DNA of 13,529 bases from Bacteroidales bacterium. GTDB taxonomy: Bacteria > Bacteroidota > Bacteroidia > Bacteroidales > P3. Under the pieces are notes generated by a model. It was not told where the DNA came from. It made no database searches and worked only from the letters and a program-made list of their open reading frames with translations. Location: assembly GCA_900771365.1 (NCBI GenBank), contig CAAGNU010000331.1, forward strand, positions 1-13,529, given 5' to 3'. The position numbers and the translations under genes are program-made. Positions 7,032 to 13,529 of this stretch are shown piece after piece (position 1 is the first letter of the stretch; each line of letters starts with the position of its first letter).

Positions 7032-7685
7032 ATGAAAACATACAACGATATGGCCAATCAAATGGCCGCTTTCTTACTGCAAGTCAAAGCTATAAAGCTG
7101 AATAACGAGGAGCCTTTCACATGGGCTTCTGGTCGCAAATCTCCTATTTATTGCGACAATCGCGTCACACTTTCCTATCCTGAGATCCGCACTTTCATCC
7201 GTCAGAGCTTCGTTGATGTTATCAATGAGAACTGGAGTGGTGTTGATGTCATCGCTGGCGTCGCCACGGGCGGCATTGCCCAGGGCGCTTTGGTGGCTCA
7301 GGAACTGAACAAGCCCTTCGTCTATGTGCGTTCCGAGGCTAAGAGCCACGGTCTGACCAACCAGATTGAGGGCGAGATTCGCGAAGGACAGACTGTCGTG
7401 GTCATCGAAGACCTCGTCTCGACGGGCAAGAGCAGCCTCATCGCTGTGAAGGCTCTGCGCGAGAAGGGCTGCATCGTCAAAGGCATGGCCGCCATCTTCA
7501 CCTACGGCCTCGCTGTGGCAGCTCAGAACTTCGAAGAGGCTCAGGTCGAGCTCCGCACTCTCACCGACTACAACACCCTTATCGATGTTGCCTGCCAGGA
7601 AGAGTATGTCCGCGAAGCCGAGCAGGAGAGCCTTGCCCAGTGGCGCAAGAACCCCGAGGCATGGAGCGACGCTCACATGAAATAA
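7032..7685 (+). CDS. pyrE: Orotate phosphoribosyltransferase
   Basis: PyrE joins orotate to PRPP to give orotidine monophosphate, the fifth step of pyrimidine synthesis. The 217-residue protein has 'KAIKL' and 'FTWASGRKSPIYCDNR' (29-44) for orotate and PRPP contacts, the mobile catalytic loop 'YVRSEAKSHGLTNQIEG' (98-114), and the PRPP-binding motif 'VVVIEDLVSTGKSS' (122-135). The start at 7032 (MKTYNDMANQ) is the first ATG after the promoter. M7 (ATG at 7050) and M11 (7062) are alternatives that would still retain all motifs. The predicted transcription start nearly coincides with the first ATG, so the mRNA is leaderless or translation starts at 7050. It is divergent from the NUDIX gene. Confidence 0.97.
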   Translation: MKTYNDMANQMAAFLLQVKAIKLNNEEPFTWASGRKSPIYCDNRVTLSYPEIRTFIRQSFVDVINENWSGVDVIAGVATGGIAQGALVAQELNKPFVYVRSEAKSHGLTNQIEGEIREGQTVVVIEDLVSTGKSSLIAVKALREKGCIVKGMAAIFTYGLAVAAQNFEEAQVELRTLTDYNTLIDVACQEEYVREAEQESLAQWRKNPEAWSDAHMK

Positions 7686-7702
7686 TGTCATGTAATATTA
7701 GA

Positions 7703-7749
7703 GGTTGATGACGTTTTGAAGCGCATAGGCTCCACAAACGTCATCAATC
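7703..7749 (+). terminator. Stem-loop after pyrE, possible terminator
   Basis: GGTTGATGACGTTT (7703-7716) pairs with AAACGTCATCAATC (7736-7749) over 14 bp with one G-T wobble and a 19-nt loop. The following bases (TATAATTCTTATAT) are T-rich but not a clean T-run. It starts 18 nt past the pyrE stop and ends 17 nt before the next start. It may end the pyrE transcript, or only attenuate or process a longer mRNA. Confidence 0.55.
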
Positions 7750-7766
7750 TATAATTCTTATATCAG

Positions 7767-8804
7767 ATGAAGAAGCTCGCAGCTATAATAATGATGATAA
7801 TATGCTGTGTCGCGGTGTCGGCACAGCATATTACCAATCAGTCGTTCTCCCTGAAGGAGGACACGCTCACCATATCCTACAGCCTTGACAGGCAGGCGGA
7901 TATCTGTGTGCGTGTTGCCATAGCCGGCGGCCGCTATACCGAGCCTCTCAAGGGGCTCGCAGGCGCCGTGGGGCAGGGGGTGAAGCCTGGCGACAGCCTC
8001 CTCATCACAGCCGTAGCACTCCCCGAAATCAGAGGCATCGCTGCCGAGGAGCTCTCCTTCCTCGTAGAGGTTGACGACGGCGCCCTGCTGGTCTATGTCG
8101 ATAGCTTCGCCTTCCGCATGATGCCTGTAGAGGGCGGCAGCTTCACCATGGGCTGCACCCATCCCAAGGGCGAGAAGCACACCTATGCCGACGAGCTCCC
8201 CACCCACAAGGTCACTGTCAACGATTTCTATATCGGACAGTTCGAGGTGACGCAAGGCCTCTGGCTTGCCGTGATGGGCGAGAATCCTTCCAAATGGGTA
8301 GGCAACGACAGCCTCCCCGTGGAGCAGGTATCGTGGAACGACGTGCAAATCTTCATCGCCCGCCTCAGCCAGATCACGGGCTACCGTTTCCGTCTGCCCA
8401 CCGAGGCAGAATGGGAGTATGCCGCCCGCGGCGGCAAGAGGAGCCACGGCACACCTTATCCCGGCACCCGCAGCCAGGCGTGGGAGACCTGCTGGTTTGT
8501 GATGAACAGCAAGGGCCACAGCCATCCCGTGGGTCAGCTCAAGCCTAACGAGCTGGGGCTCTACGACATGGGCGGCAACGTCATGGAGTGGTGCAGCGAC
8601 TGGATGACAGCCTACACCTCTCAGCCGCAGAACTGTCCCCAAGGGCCTCGCACGGGCGAGAACCGCATTCTCCGTGGCGGCTGTTTCAACAGCATCTCCG
8701 CCAGTTGCACCGTCTTTGAGCGCAGCTGGTATCTGCCCGACTACGGCTATAGTTTCCACGGCTTCCGACTCGTGCTCGACAACGCCGAGCGGGATGACGA
8801 CTAA
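7767..8804 (+). CDS. Secreted SUMF1/FGE-fold domain protein
   Basis: This 345-residue protein has a signal peptide (residues 1-19, likely cleaved after AVSA). An N-terminal beta-rich segment spans about 22-110. A sulfatase-modifying-factor (SUMF1, formylglycine-generating-enzyme fold) domain spans about 117-338. Fold hallmarks include 'MMPVEGGSFTMGC', 'YIGQFEVTQGLWLAVMGENPS', 'PVEQVSWNDVQIF', 'RFRLPTEAEWEYAARGG', 'NELGLYDMGGNVMEWCSDW', 'RILRGGCF' and 'GFRLVL'. Of the two cysteines used by true formylglycine-generating enzymes, only the second has a counterpart (C314; the first aligns with S309). No sulfatase gene is nearby. It is therefore best seen as an exported SUMF1-fold protein of unknown role. 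The hpt gene begins 15 nt after its stop, so the two are probably co-transcribed. Confidence 0.9.
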   Translation: MKKLAAIIMMIICCVAVSAQHITNQSFSLKEDTLTISYSLDRQADICVRVAIAGGRYTEPLKGLAGAVGQGVKPGDSLLITAVALPEIRGIAAEELSFLVEVDDGALLVYVDSFAFRMMPVEGGSFTMGCTHPKGEKHTYADELPTHKVTVNDFYIGQFEVTQGLWLAVMGENPSKWVGNDSLPVEQVSWNDVQIFIARLSQITGYRFRLPTEAEWEYAARGGKRSHGTPYPGTRSQAWETCWFVMNSKGHSHPVGQLKPNELGLYDMGGNVMEWCSDWMTAYTSQPQNCPQGPRTGENRILRGGCFNSISASCTVFERSWYLPDYGYSFHGFRLVLDNAERDDD

Positions 8805-8819
8805 CAAAGTATAAGCAGT

Positions 8820-9356
8820 ATGGAAAAAATCAAAGTCCACGATAAGACCTTCAAACTCTATATGTCCGAAAGCGAAATTCGTGCTGCCGTCCAGCGTGTG
8901 GCCGATGAGATTTCGCGCGACTATGTCAATCGTTCCCCCATCCTCTGTCCCGTCCTCACGGGCAGCTATATGTTTGCCGCCGACCTCTCCCGCTGCATGA
9001 CCATCGATGCGCCGCTCTCTTTTGTGCGCTACTCCTCCTACGAGGGCATGGCCTCCTCGGGACAGGTGAAGAAATCCCTTGGCTTCTCCGAGGCCTGCCG
9101 CGGTCGCGACGTCATCGTTGTCGAGGATATCATCGACAGCGGCCTCTCTATGCAGTACCTCCTTCCGGAGCTTCGCCAGCTTGAGCCCGCCAGCATAGCC
9201 TTCTGCACTTTCCTCTTCAAACCCGGCAACTTCCGTGGCGACTACAAGGTTGACTATATAGGCCGCTCCATCCCCAACGACTTCATCGTCGGTTACGGCA
9301 TGGACTACGACGGCTTGGGCCGCACCTACCGCGACATATATGTTATCGACGAATAG
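8820..9356 (+). CDS. hpt: Hypoxanthine phosphoribosyltransferase
   Basis: This 178-residue purine salvage enzyme transfers ribose phosphate from PRPP to hypoxanthine and usually guanine, giving IMP or GMP in the cytoplasm. It has the PRPP motif 'VIVVEDIIDSGLS' (98-110), the flexible-loop region 'VRYSSYEGMASSGQV' (69-83) and the purine-binding end 'IPNDFIVGYGMDYDGLGRTYRDIYVI' (151-176), including the K and D residues around 'FLFKPGNF...VDYIG'. Length is normal for the family. The ATG follows the SUMF1-domain stop by 15 nt. In several Bacteroidales I recall adenylate kinase next to hpt; here the next gene is an unrelated lipoprotein. Confidence 0.95.
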   Translation: MEKIKVHDKTFKLYMSESEIRAAVQRVADEISRDYVNRSPILCPVLTGSYMFAADLSRCMTIDAPLSFVRYSSYEGMASSGQVKKSLGFSEACRGRDVIVVEDIIDSGLSMQYLLPELRQLEPASIAFCTFLFKPGNFRGDYKVDYIGRSIPNDFIVGYGMDYDGLGRTYRDIYVIDE

Positions 9357-9390
9357 TTTTTTTACAAAAAATAACGCTTTTGCCATCATT

Positions 9391-9780
9391 ATGAAACAGA
9401 AACGCTTTCTCACATACTTCTTTTTGCCGCTCTTTGCCGCCTGTCTCTTCACGAGTTGCGACGACGACCTCGAAGTGACCATCGACGAAAACCTCCTCGT
9501 GGGCTATTGGCAGGCTGTTGACACCCCCACTGAATACTGGCGCTTCGACGCCCAGCACGAGGGCGAGACCTGGGACCTCTCCGAGGATGTCCAGGAGGGC
9601 GAGGGCACCCGCTTTAACTGGAACAGCTCCCTCACCAAGCTCCACATCGACCTTTATGGCGAGATGGGGCAGCATGTCTTCTACGACTACACCTTCACCG
9701 CCCAGAGCCACAACGAGTTCACTTGGAAAGACACCTACGGCAACACCCGCACCTTTGTGCGCAAGCAGTTTTATCAATAG
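9391..9780 (+). CDS. Small lipocalin-like lipoprotein
   Basis: This 129-residue protein begins with a lipoprotein signal (MKQKRFLTYFFLPLFAACLFTSC) with the likely lipidated Cys23. The next residues are DDD, an acidic run like the signals reported to send Bacteroidota lipoproteins to the cell surface. The rest ('LLVGYWQAVDTPTEYWRFD', 'FNWNSSLTKLHIDL', 'YDYTFTAQSHNEFTWKDTYGNTRTFVRK') reads as a series of beta strands in the pattern of small Bacteroidota lipocalin-like proteins: an opening GYW, alternating hydrophobics and a terminal lysine strand. Function is unknown. The start at 9391 gives a proper signal peptide; an upstream in-frame ATG at 9340 lies inside hpt. It follows hpt by 34 nt and may share its transcript. 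Confidence 0.82.
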   Translation: MKQKRFLTYFFLPLFAACLFTSCDDDLEVTIDENLLVGYWQAVDTPTEYWRFDAQHEGETWDLSEDVQEGEGTRFNWNSSLTKLHIDLYGEMGQHVFYDYTFTAQSHNEFTWKDTYGNTRTFVRKQFYQ

Positions 9781-9840
9781 AGGGAAGAAAATAGGAGGGA
9801 GTAGGAGAGGATAAGAGGGAATAAAGGGGGCAATCCCTCC

Positions 9841-9933
9841 TTCACAATTCACCCCTCACACTCTTCACAATTCACTCCTCACCCTTCACAATTCACTCCT
9901 CACAAATATCACGATTTACAATTCACAGTTCAT
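9841..9933 (+). repeat. Tandem TTCACAATTCACTCCTCAC repeats
   Basis: Three near-identical 19-nt units start at 9841, 9864 and 9885 (periods 23 and 21). A degenerate fourth starts at 9915 (TTTACAATTCACAGTTCAT). The array runs to four bases before the AsmA start codon. The stretch before it (9781-9835) is purine-rich and contains a weak stem (GAGGGA with TCCCTC), with no gene. The units are too short and too similar to their spacers for a CRISPR array. Confidence 0.8.
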
Positions 9934-9936
9934 TAT

Positions 9937-12900
9937 ATGAAGAAAGGTTGGAAAATAGCGCTCATCAGTCTCGGCTCTTTGCTGGGCTTGATTGTTATCA
10001 CTCTCGTCGTGGCCTGCTGGCTTCTGTTCACTCCCGCAAGGCTCACCTCCATCGTCAACAGGCTCTCCGACAAGTTCATCCTCTGCGAGAACCATTTCGA
10101 GAGCGTCAACCTCTCGCTCTTCAAGACCTGGCCCAACGTGGGCCTCGAAGTTGCCGACGTGACCCTCGTCAACCCCTACCAGCTCCCTGCTGACAACCCG
10201 CTGGGCTGCAAGTGCTGCCACAACGACACCCTCGCCCATATCGGCTCCCTCACCGTCGGCCTCGACCTCAAACGGTTCCTCAGCGACCGCTCCATCATCG
10301 TCCGCCAGCTCCGCCTCGACGATGTGCAGGCCAACCTCTACACCGCCCCCGACGGCTGGAGCAACCTCGACATCTTCCCGCCCAGCAGCGACACCACCGA
10401 CACCTCGTCGGCCTCGCTGCCCGAGAACATACAGCTCAACAAGATAGCCATCAACAACCTCTCCGCGCAGTATTGCAACCTCCAGCAGCAGATGATGGCG
10501 CGTGCCGACACCCTCAGCCTCCAGATCAAAGGCTCGCTGGTCAAGTCGGCCCTCGACGCCGACCTCTCCCTTGAGGGCGGCAAGCTCCTCGTCGATATGC
10601 GCGACAGCCTCGGCCGCGAACACCTCTATGCCAACGTGCTGCGTCCCGACATGCGCCTCAAGGGCAAAGGCACGTTAGACAAAATCCTCGCCGGCGCCCT
10701 CAACGGCACCGATGCCGACGCCGACCTCTCGCTCAAGATGGACCAGCTCCTCGTCGATATGCGCGACAGCCAGGGCCGCAAGATGCTCTATGCCAACATG
10801 ACGAAACCCGACCTCAGCCTCGACGGCAGCACCCTCGTCAGCCAGGCCGCCTCGGGCTCGATGCGCGGCACGCAGCTCGACGCCAGCCTCCTGCTGATGT
10901 TCCAAAAAGCCGTTGTCGATATGCGCGACAGCAGCGGTCGCGAGACGCTGGTTGCCAACCTCATCGACCCCCGAGTGAAGCTCAACGCGAAAGGGCTCTA
11001 CGAAGCCGCGCAGGGCTGCCTGTGGGTCGATATGCCCAACGGCCGTATCGTCCTCAACGGCGACGAATACGTCACCAAAGCTATGCAGGACAGCCGTCAC
11101 GACATCCTCTCCGTCGTCATTCCCTATAAGGCCGACCTCGACCGCATGGCCTTCACCCTCCTCGACGGCACCTGCCTCAGCCTCGCGGGCTACGTCATGG
11201 ACCTCGCGGGCGACGTGGCGCTGGCCAACGACACCCTCCCCATGATGGTCGATGCGCAGTACAGCCTCAAAGAGTGGCAGGTGGGCGACCTCCTCGCCAT
11301 CCTTCCGCCCTTCATCACGCAGAGCCTTAAAGGCATGGACATCGATGCCGAAGCCTCCGTCAAAGGCACGGCCAAAGGCGCTGTGGCCGACGGCCGTCTG
11401 CCGCTCGTCCATGCCGACGTCACCCTCCGGCGCGGCTCCTTCTCCGCCCCCAAGATGCTGCCCATGCCCGTCAAGGACATCAGCGCGCACCTCGTCACCG
11501 ACCTCAACCTCTCGTCGCAGAAGCCCTACGCAGGCCCCTCCGACGTCAAGATAGACTACATCGCCGCCAAGGCCAAGAAGAGCCAGCTCCGCCTCCAGGG
11601 CAAGGTCGCCGACCTCCTCGGCAACGACATGCTCATCGACGCCGCCCTCAAGGGCAGCCTCAGCCTGCCCGACCTCGAAGCCTTCCTGCCCGACACCATG
11701 CCCATAGCCCTCAACGGCTCCTCCATGGTCAACCTCAAGGTCAAGAGCCGCCTCTCCGCCATCACCGACCTCCGCCTCGACAAGGTGCAGGCCAGCGGCA
11801 CCCTCGACATGCAGAAACTCGACCTCCTTTACGACAGCATCCACGCCTCCGCCCCCGAGCTCAACGTGGCCCTGCAGCTCCCCACCAAGCGCAAGAGCGG
11901 CAAAGTCGGCGAGCTCCTCGGCGCGCACATCACCGGCGGCACCCTCGCCGTGGAGATGCAGAACATGGGCCTCGACGCCCGCCTCGACGACCCCGACATC
12001 CAGGTGGGTATGCCCAACATCCTTGATGAAAAGCAGCCCCTCGCCGCCGCCTTCAACATCCGCTGCAGCCACGTCAACGCCGAGATGGACTCCCTCCTCG
12101 TCTATTCCGACACCATCAAGCTCAACGGCAGCGTGCGCAACGACAAGGCGCAGGACAACATCCTCAAGCAGTGGCACCCCGACGTCGATATCGACATCCT
12201 CCGCGCCGTCCTCTCCAAGCCCGAGATCTCCGATGCCGTGCGCCTCTCCGACTTCGCCTTCAACTACAAGCCCGAGGTCTGCGACATCGCCAAGCTCGAC
12301 CTCCTCTGGGGCGTCTCCGACTACCACCTCTCCGGCAAAGTCTATGGCCTCGAAGACTGGCTCAGCCACAAAGCCATGCTGCGCGGCGACCTCACCTTCA
12401 GCTCGCAGTATGCCGACGTGGACCAGCTCCTCAGCTACCTCAGCGGCATGGGCTCCGACCCCGACACCCTCCAGCAGCAGCGCGTGGAAGACAACGTGCC
12501 CAAGGAGGCCAACCCCTTCATCGTGCCCAAGGACGTCGATGTGCGCCTCAACACCCGCATCAACCGCTGCGTGGCCTTCGGCAACGACCTGCAAGAGCTC
12601 AACGGCTCCGTCACCGTCAACGACGGCGTGGCGGTGCTCGAACAGCTGGGCTTCACCTGCAAGGCCGCCCGGATGCAGCTCACCGGCGTCTATAAGTCGC
12701 CCCGCGTCAACCACCTCTTCGCCGGCCTCGACTTCCACCTGCTCGACATCGACGTGGAAGAACTCCTCGACATGATACCCATGATCGACACCCTCGTGCC
12801 CATGCTCGCCTCCTTCTCGGGCAAGGCCGACTTCCACCTGGCTGGCGAGTGCAACCTCGACGCCTACTACCACCCCAAGTTCTCCACCCTCATCGGCGCC

Positions 12901-13335
12901 GCCGCCATCAGCGGCAAAGACCTCGTAGTCCTCGACAACCACACCGTCGCCACCCTCGCCAAGCTCCTCCAGCTAAAGAAAATGCGCGACAAGGACAACC
13001 ACTTCGGCCTCGACAGCCTCAGCGTCGAAGCCACCGTCTTCCGCAAAGAAGTCATCGTCTATCCCTTCCTCCTCGGGCTCAACAACTACCAGCTCTGCGT
13101 CGGCGGCCGCCACACCCTCGACAACGCCTGCAACTACCACGCCGAGCTCATCCGCTGCCCCCTGCCCGTGCGCCTGGCCGTCGATGTCAGCGGCTCGCTC
13201 TCCTCGCCCATGATAGCCCTCGGCAAGGTGCAGTACGCCGAGATGTACAAACCCGAAAAACGCGACGACCTCCAGACTCGCACCCTCGAAATCAAACGCC
13301 TCGTCCGCGAAGCACTGGAGAAAAATGTGAGATGA
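9937..13335 (+). CDS. AsmA-family envelope protein with internal 54-residue repeats
   Basis: This 1132-residue protein has one N-terminal membrane segment (about 7-31) followed by a very long, mostly beta-strand periplasmic region. That layout, with 'LTSIVNRLSDKFILCENHFESVNLSLFKTWPNVGLEVADVTLVNP', a C-terminal 'SVTVNDGVAVLEQLGF' near 889 and 'LSVEATVFRKEVIVYPF' near 1028, is typical of Bacteroidota AsmA-like proteins. Relatives (AsmA, TamB, YhdP) are implicated in lipid movement or outer-membrane assembly; the role here is inferred from family only. Three tandem 54-residue units occupy about 208-369. A CKCC cluster lies at 91-94 in a region where I expect none. Codon choice is strongly C-ending. 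It stands alone, separated from the upstream lipoprotein by 156 nt of repeats. Start and stop look complete. Confidence 0.9.
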   Translation: MKKGWKIALISLGSLLGLIVITLVVACWLLFTPARLTSIVNRLSDKFILCENHFESVNLSLFKTWPNVGLEVADVTLVNPYQLPADNPLGCKCCHNDTLAHIGSLTVGLDLKRFLSDRSIIVRQLRLDDVQANLYTAPDGWSNLDIFPPSSDTTDTSSASLPENIQLNKIAINNLSAQYCNLQQQMMARADTLSLQIKGSLVKSALDADLSLEGGKLLVDMRDSLGREHLYANVLRPDMRLKGKGTLDKILAGALNGTDADADLSLKMDQLLVDMRDSQGRKMLYANMTKPDLSLDGSTLVSQAASGSMRGTQLDASLLLMFQKAVVDMRDSSGRETLVANLIDPRVKLNAKGLYEAAQGCLWVDMPNGRIVLNGDEYVTKAMQDSRHDILSVVIPYKADLDRMAFTLLDGTCLSLAGYVMDLAGDVALANDTLPMMVDAQYSLKEWQVGDLLAILPPFITQSLKGMDIDAEASVKGTAKGAVADGRLPLVHADVTLRRGSFSAPKMLPMPVKDISAHLVTDLNLSSQKPYAGPSDVKIDYIAAKAKKSQLRLQGKVADLLGNDMLIDAALKGSLSLPDLEAFLPDTMPIALNGSSMVNLKVKSRLSAITDLRLDKVQASGTLDMQKLDLLYDSIHASAPELNVALQLPTKRKSGKVGELLGAHITGGTLAVEMQNMGLDARLDDPDIQVGMPNILDEKQPLAAAFNIRCSHVNAEMDSLLVYSDTIKLNGSVRNDKAQDNILKQWHPDVDIDILRAVLSKPEISDAVRLSDFAFNYKPEVCDIAKLDLLWGVSDYHLSGKVYGLEDWLSHKAMLRGDLTFSSQYADVDQLLSYLSGMGSDPDTLQQQRVEDNVPKEANPFIVPKDVDVRLNTRINRCVAFGNDLQELNGSVTVNDGVAVLEQLGFTCKAARMQLTGVYKSPRVNHLFAGLDFHLLDIDVEELLDMIPMIDTLVPMLASFSGKADFHLAGECNLDAYYHPKFSTLIGAAAISGKDLVVLDNHTVATLAKLLQLKKMRDKDNHFGLDSLSVEATVFRKEVIVYPFLLGLNNYQLCVGGRHTLDNACNYHAELIRCPLPVRLAVDVSGSLSSPMIALGKVQYAEMYKPEKRDDLQTRTLEIKRLVREALEKNVR
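10558..11043 (+). repeat. Three 162-bp in-frame tandem units in the AsmA gene
   Basis: Units start at 10558, 10720 and 10882. Each has GTCGATATGCGCGACAGC (at 10591, 10753 and 10915, exactly 162 bp apart), encoding VDMRDS followed by xGR and, five or six residues later, an AN. Units 1 and 2 also share ADLSL, LLVDMRDS and LYAN. A weak fourth echo (WVDMPNGR) begins near 11023 at a shorter spacing. Confidence 0.85.
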
Positions 13336-13364
13336 GTAATGAGTGGTCGGGGACAAGGGGGCAA

Positions 13365-13422
13365 ATTGACCGCGCCAGCAGGCTCCCCTTTCGGAAAGGG
13401 GCGGGGGGGTATGTTTCGAAAC
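13365..13422 (-). repeat. Dispersed modular hairpin repeat, copy 2 (inverted)
   Basis: Read on the minus strand this copy is TGTTTCGAAACATACC followed by a C-run, then CCCCTTTCCGAAAGGGG (stem 13385-13391 with 13395-13401), then GAGCCTGC and GCGCGGTCAA. It has no insert hairpin between its two conserved halves, unlike copies 1 and 3. It begins about 30 nt past the AsmA stop; bases 13336-13364 show nothing else. Confidence 0.75.
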
Positions 13423-13431
13423 AATGTAAAG

Positions 13432-13464
13432 AGTCCTTGTAGGAAAAACTATAAGGACTTTTTT
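13432..13464 (+). terminator. Intrinsic terminator between inverted repeat copies
   Basis: AGTCCTTGTA (13432-13441) pairs with TATAAGGACT (13450-13459) over 10 bp with one G-T wobble and an 8-nt A-rich loop, followed by TTTTT. It is the likely 3' end of the AsmA transcript. The A-rich left flank (TAAAG) gives only weak function in the reverse direction. Confidence 0.75.
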
Positions 13465-13465
13465 G

Positions 13466-13529
13466 ATTGTTTCGAAACATACCCCGCCCTTTGAAGAGCA
13501 CCACTGGGGCGCTTCTCCCCTTTCCGAAA
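13466..13529 (+). repeat. Dispersed modular hairpin repeat, copy 3 (cut by window end)
   Basis: TGTTTCGAAACATACCCCGCC is followed by a different insert with its own imperfect stem (GAAGAGC 13493-13499 with GCGCTTC near 13509-13515), then TCCCCTTTCCGAAA, where the window stops. It has the same orientation as copy 1 and is inverted to copy 2. Confidence 0.75.

Noticed and set aside
6962..7057. N-terminal extension of the NUDIX protein from 7057
   Set aside because: It runs through the pyrE promoter and start on the opposite strand; the ATG at 6961 is enough for the whole domain.
7767..8804. Formylglycine-generating enzyme
   Set aside because: One of the two active-site cysteines is replaced by serine and there is no sulfatase partner; kept only as a SUMF1-fold protein.
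7758..9482. 574-residue antisense frame across the SUMF1, hpt and lipoprotein genes
   Set aside because: It crosses three well-supported genes and has no recognisable motif. It is a by-product of codon bias.
9841..9933. CRISPR-like array
   Set aside because: Units are about 19 nt with 2-4 nt between them, with no true spacers and no cas genes nearby.
12023..12775. 250-residue Ser/Thr/Pro-rich frame inside the AsmA gene
   Set aside because: Same-strand shifted frame of C-rich DNA; repetitive composition with no domain.
10675..12942. 755-residue open frame antisense to the AsmA gene
   Set aside because: Its composition is Val/Glu/Ala/Asp-rich low-complexity sequence, the mirror of GAC/CTC/GCC-type codons on the sense strand, where stops are rare. 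The sense product has clear family features.

Overview
The window looks like chromosomal DNA from a Bacteroidota bacterium, most likely Bacteroidales (Prevotella-like or a relative; I cannot fix the genus). Three things suggest this. The F1 beta subunit carries the extra segment after the catalytic glutamate that I associate with this phylum. The promoter before pyrE matches the Bacteroidetes sigma-factor consensus (TTTG, 19 nt, TAnnTTTG). Start codons lack clear Shine-Dalgarno sequences, and intergenic gaps carry the short 'attcac/attctc' repeats I know from Bacteroidales genomes.

Layout. Bases 1-177 hold a hairpin-rich dispersed repeat and simple 7-mer repeats. The minus strand then carries, in transcription order, a NUDIX hydrolase with dprA (6961-5224), atpD with atpC (5004-3139), and an amidohydrolase with a peptide-type substrate-binding lipoprotein (3053-178). 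atpC is followed by a strong intrinsic terminator. The plus strand carries pyrE (7032-7685), a secreted SUMF1/FGE-fold protein, a hypoxanthine phosphoribosyltransferase, a small lipocalin-like lipoprotein, and a 1132-residue AsmA-like protein (to 13335). The last 190 bases hold two inverted copies of the repeat seen at base 1, with a terminator hairpin between them.

Functionally this is a housekeeping neighbourhood: ATP synthase catalytic core, pyrimidine and purine phosphoribosyltransferases, DNA-uptake/recombination mediator DprA, nucleoside deaminase-type amidohydrolase, and envelope proteins. pyrE and the NUDIX gene are divergent across a 70-nt gap. The plus-strand genes and the F1 genes favour C-ending codons, most strongly the AsmA gene; this creates very long but false antisense reading frames.

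I found no convincing undescribed defence, mobile or biosynthetic system. The items most worth a second look are the modular hairpin repeat at both window edges, three exact-length 54-residue tandem units in the AsmA protein, RNA structures around atpC, and a probable leaderless pyrE transcript.
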